Notes under the pieces: generated by a model
Database searches by the model: none
What the model was told of the DNA's origin: nothing
Seen by the model: only the letters and a program-made list of their open reading frames with translations
NCBI GenBank assembly: GCA_024036415.1
Contig: JAMWET010000041.1
Location: 223,501 to 287,500, forward strand
DNA: 64,000 nt
Direction: 5' to 3'
Source: Prochilodus magdalenae
Taxonomy: Eukaryota > Chordata > Actinopteri > Characiformes > Prochilodontidae
In this document: positions 60,987-64,000 of the stretch, one piece after another
How the letters are laid out: each line of letters begins with the position of its first letter
Position numbering within the stretch: the first letter of the stretch is position 1
Program-made: the position numbers and the translations under genes

Positions 60987-63900
60987 TCACAACACGCCAC
61001 GTGCATGCTCAATGTAATGCTGATGCAAGTCTGTTTCCTGATCGAAAGAAGTTCCACATTCGATACAAGTCAGGCTCTCGTCATCTACCGCAGGAGCAGA
61101 TAAGCCTGAGTCTATTTTCTCTTTATCGCCCGAACACTCCTGATGGTGGTCAATGAGATCTTTAACTTCATCAAAAGTCCGTGGGCAAAGAGAGCAACGG
61201 AAGGGCTCCTGATTTTTGTGAAGAGTCTGGTGTTGCTTAAGTGCATGTGCAGACAAAAAGCTTTCGCCACACTGTTGACATCTGTGCTTCTTGCATGATT
61301 GTGAATTAGTGGTTGTGGGTAGCTTTGCCAGCGACACAGAGTTCACACCTGAAGCACATGCAGAGGATTGGGGTTTAGTTATGGGCCCAGTCACAGATGA
61401 TGTGTTAAGCCTGTACCGGAGTTCAGTCGGGAGACGCTTCCGTACTTCATCGTGCCATGCAAGATGCTGCTGCAGCTGACTTTCAGTCCAGTAGCCACGG
61501 CAGCATAGCGCACATGAATGCGGCCGGGTCCTGGCTGCCTCTTTATGGGTGTCTAGTTGAGCCTCACTTGGAAAAGCTTTACCACATTTATGACATTTAA
61601 AGAGACATTTTGCAGTAGACTCCAAAGAACGTTGTGGCAACGGCGGCCCCTCCACTACTTGTGGTTTAACAGATCTAACTGGCCGTTTCTGATCACCATT
61701 AACTGCACTGCAAGACTTTTCGTGGTTATAGAGGGCACCAGGAGAACTGTAGAGCTTCTCGCACCCTGAACAAGAAAAAGGCCTAGGGCCTCCATAGGTG
61801 CTTCCTGATGGTCGCCCACGAACCCTTCTGTGTTTCTGCCATTTGTGTGCCCTAACACCTCGTATATTTGAAAAGCTCTTTTGGCAGTGGGTACACTGAT
61901 ATTTTAATTTCATCTTGTCTCCTCTGGCAGGGACCATCTTAAATGGGTTTGGAGAACCTGCTAAAGGTTTGTTGGGCGGATCGGGCATTTGTACACCAAG
62001 GGGAGTATCCAGCTCCATTTTTTCTGCATTTTTAGCAACATCAGAGGGACTGGCATGGTGGGAGGCCACGTGGGAGATTAAAAGAGATTCACAAGAGAAA
62101 ACCTCCTTGCAATCTGAGCAAGCAAAACTGCTCTTTGGAGAAGCAGTGGCTTTAACTTTAGGCTCAGCTTCAGGCTGGGCCTGTACTGGTGGGTGGTATT
62201 TTTGATGCCGGCGAAGGACGCACAGATAAAAGAATTCTTTTCCACACAAGTTGCATGAAAAATTTCCATCACGGTTGCTTTTCCTCGAGAGTGCACTGTT
62301 CTTTGAGAAACGCCTGGCCATTCTCTTGTCTTTGTGCCATCGCTTGTGTGTACCAAGGGCTGCATTTGTCGAAAAGCTTCTCCCACATTCTGAACAAATG
62401 AAAGGAAATTTGGCTGACTGCTCTTTGAAATTTTGATGGGAAGCATTTTGCCATTCAGACTTTGACTTTAATAGGCGACCTTTGCAGTGCATGCTCCTAT
62501 GAATATTTAGAGCACCTACAACTGAGAAGGCTTTGCCACAGTCATTACATTTGTATTTCAAATCATCTTGACGTATTTTGGGTACACTTTCAGATGTCAA
62601 GTCCTTCCCAGCTGTCTGGTTTTGAGTAGTGGCATTTTCTTGGGCTACATTTGACGTCTCCAATTCATCTTTCTCACTCCCCTCTATTTGTTTCTCAGCC
62701 TCAGGTTTCATGCAGTGTTGTTGATGAATTTGTAAAGTTGAAAGGCAGTCAAAAAACGCAAGGCAGGTCTGGCACTGAAGTTCAGAGGTATGGAACATCT
62801 TTGCCTTTTCTACTGGAAAACCAGTTTCATAGCCATGGCATTTCATATGGAACTGAAGTGCCATAGCACGGGAGAAAAGTTTCCCACAGTCAGGACAACT
62901 GTACGAATTCTTTTTCAACTGCTCAACCTGATAGTCAAATGACTTTACAGCAGGTGGGGTGCTATTATGAACAAGCTGATGTTTCAGAAAACAGGCGAGC
63001 ATGCGGTAAGACTTTCCACAAACATCGCACTTATGTTCTTCTTTGGACTCTTCAGCAGTTTTTCGATTCACGATCCCTCTCTTGCGACCTCGTCTCTTGC
63101 GTCTAACACGTCCCCTTTCAGACTGATGGGAGGGTTCTGAACTAGACATGCTCACATCTGCACACTGTTGCTGATACTGCTTGTGATGAATGAAGGCTCC
63201 TGTAGACCAAAACCCTTTCCCACATTTTTTACAGTGATGAACTTTGGGGCCCAAAAGTGTTTTTGTTGGATTGAAATGTTCTGCCTTTCTTTCTTGGTCA
63301 TCCTTACCACAGCAAATTCTTCGATGGTTGTAAAGACCACTGGGATTTGCATAGCTTTTGTTACACTGCGAGCATGCATAGGGTTTCTTTGTGTCGTGAT
63401 GCTGCTGATGAGAGTGCAGAGCAGAGAGACGAGAGAATTGCATTCCACATATTTCACATTTGAAGCTATTCTTCTGCAGATTTGCAAGTTGATATGTAAT
63501 GGACTTGTAAGGCGTTCTGTCTTCGTGTTTTCCCAAATGAAAGTAGTGAGCAGCCTTGGAGAAACTTTCGTGGCCACAAATCTCACACTTAACTCTTCTG
63601 ATAGGAGTCACACCGACATTTCTTCGCAAACGAGATTTTTTACCCATTCCTCCCTTGTGCCATAACATATGACATCGTAAGGCCACAGCCTTAATAAATG
63701 TGCGTCCACAATCGGGACAATCATATGTCTTGGTCTCCTGCGGAAGATTTGTGTCCATCTCCTGTGCAGTACTTACTAATTCTCCCTTGAAATTCTCATA
63801 GTCAATCTGTACAATTTTTACATTCATCTCAGGGTTTATTGGCTGAGAAACGGCCACCTCAGTTTCCTGGCTCAAGTTAAAACTATAGTCTTCTTTTTCC

Positions 63901-64000
63901 TCTTGGTCTGATTCACAAACTAATTCAAGATCAGGGTCTTGACCTTGTTGGGAGTCACAATCACTTTCAGAACTGTCAGATTCTGTTATGCTGATAACTT
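60987..64000 (-). CDS. C2H2 zinc-finger protein, about 19 fingers (partial at right edge)
   Basis: One open frame from the window edge to TGA at 60989-60987, over 1,000 codons. The frame stays open through an acidic stretch (SDSSESDCDSQQ and LVCESDQEEKEDY) up to 64000, so the start lies outside; a TTG near 63875 is not a start. About nineteen C2H2-like units, mostly spaced by long linkers, few with HTGEKP-type linkers. Several are degenerate (His-x3-Cys or lacking the last His, e.g. around 61530-61590 and 63300-63330). The last finger CIECGTSF...HYIEHARGVL is followed directly by the stop. A basic run RRKRRGRKRG (about 63070-63110) is a likely nuclear localisation signal. Expected nuclear DNA-binding protein; paralogue of the 57244-58760 exon. 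Name not recognised. Confidence 0.85.
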   Translation of the reverse strand, partial: VISITESDSSESDCDSQQGQDPDLELVCESDQEEKEDYSFNLSQETEVAVSQPINPEMNVKIVQIDYENFKGELVSTAQEMDTNLPQETKTYDCPDCGRTFIKAVALRCHMLWHKGGMGKKSRLRRNVGVTPIRRVKCEICGHESFSKAAHYFHLGKHEDRTPYKSITYQLANLQKNSFKCEICGMQFSRLSALHSHQQHHDTKKPYACSQCNKSYANPSGLYNHRRICCGKDDQERKAEHFNPTKTLLGPKVHHCKKCGKGFWSTGAFIHHKQYQQQCADVSMSSSEPSHQSERGRVRRKRRGRKRGIVNRKTAEESKEEHKCDVCGKSYRMLACFLKHQLVHNSTPPAVKSFDYQVEQLKKNSYSCPDCGKLFSRAMALQFHMKCHGYETGFPVEKAKMFHTSELQCQTCLAFFDCLSTLQIHQQHCMKPEAEKQIEGSEKDELETSNVAQENATTQNQTAGKDLTSESVPKIRQDDLKYKCNDCGKAFSVVGALNIHRSMHCKGRLLKSKSEWQNASHQNFKEQSAKFPFICSECGRSFSTNAALGTHKRWHKDKRMARRFSKNSALSRKSNRDGNFSCNLCGKEFFYLCVLRRHQKYHPPVQAQPEAEPKVKATASPKSSFACSDCKEVFSCESLLISHVASHHASPSDVAKNAEKMELDTPLGVQMPDPPNKPLAGSPNPFKMVPARGDKMKLKYQCTHCQKSFSNIRGVRAHKWQKHRRVRGRPSGSTYGGPRPFSCSGCEKLYSSPGALYNHEKSCSAVNGDQKRPVRSVKPQVVEGPPLPQRSLESTAKCLFKCHKCGKAFPSEAQLDTHKEAARTRPHSCALCCRGYWTESQLQQHLAWHDEVRKRLPTELRYRLNTSSVTGPITKPQSSACASGVNSVSLAKLPTTTNSQSCKKHRCQQCGESFLSAHALKQHQTLHKNQEPFRCSLCPRTFDEVKDLIDHHQECSGDKEKIDSGLSAPAVDDESLTCIECGTSFDQETDLHQHYIEHARGVL

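Overview
This is a piece of a vertebrate nuclear genome, most likely a teleost fish. The genes have GT-AG introns. The noncoding DNA holds dispersed repeats of the kind found in fish (tRNA-derived SINEs, Tc1/mariner relics, palindromic non-autonomous DNA elements, long TCTA/GATA runs). The repeat style suggests an otophysan (catfish or characin-like), but that is inference. No bacterial-type operon, CRISPR array or rRNA gene is present.

Layout. (1) 1-2,300, minus strand: the 5' exons of a C2H2 zinc-finger gene that continues past the left edge, with a CpG-containing promoter bearing exact NRF1 and octamer motifs. A 44-46 bp minisatellite lies in its first coding intron. (2) 4,540-about 20,900, minus strand: one nine-coding-exon gene whose splice phases join to an uninterrupted 2,239-codon reading frame. 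It has an acidic N-terminus, five C2H2 fingers, a very long Lys-rich region with two further fingers, and a C-terminal piggyBac-transposase-derived domain that has lost two of three catalytic Asp residues but keeps the Cys/His-rich C-terminal finger. (3) 21,000-24,200: repeats. (4) 24,246-53,588: a trypsin-family cluster with one intact gene on the minus strand (24,246-32,862) and two tandem near-identical copies on the plus strand. Copy 2 (37,883-42,744) is open throughout but has Phe at the oxyanion-hole Gly193 position. Copy 3 (48,356-53,588) keeps Gly193 but has a wrecked fourth exon. (5) 53,700-57,200: DNA-transposon relics. (6) 57,244-64,000, minus strand: two further C2H2 genes or terminal exons, the second open past the right edge.

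The zinc-finger units are all on the minus strand. Three of them share a phase-1 intron placed just before the first finger, and the two on the right end in a similar last finger, so they look like a tandem family that flanks the trypsin cluster. Proteins of this type are expected to act in the nucleus on DNA or chromatin; the trypsins are secreted zymogens. No functional link between the two families is visible. The most unusual element is the zinc-finger/piggyBac fusion gene.
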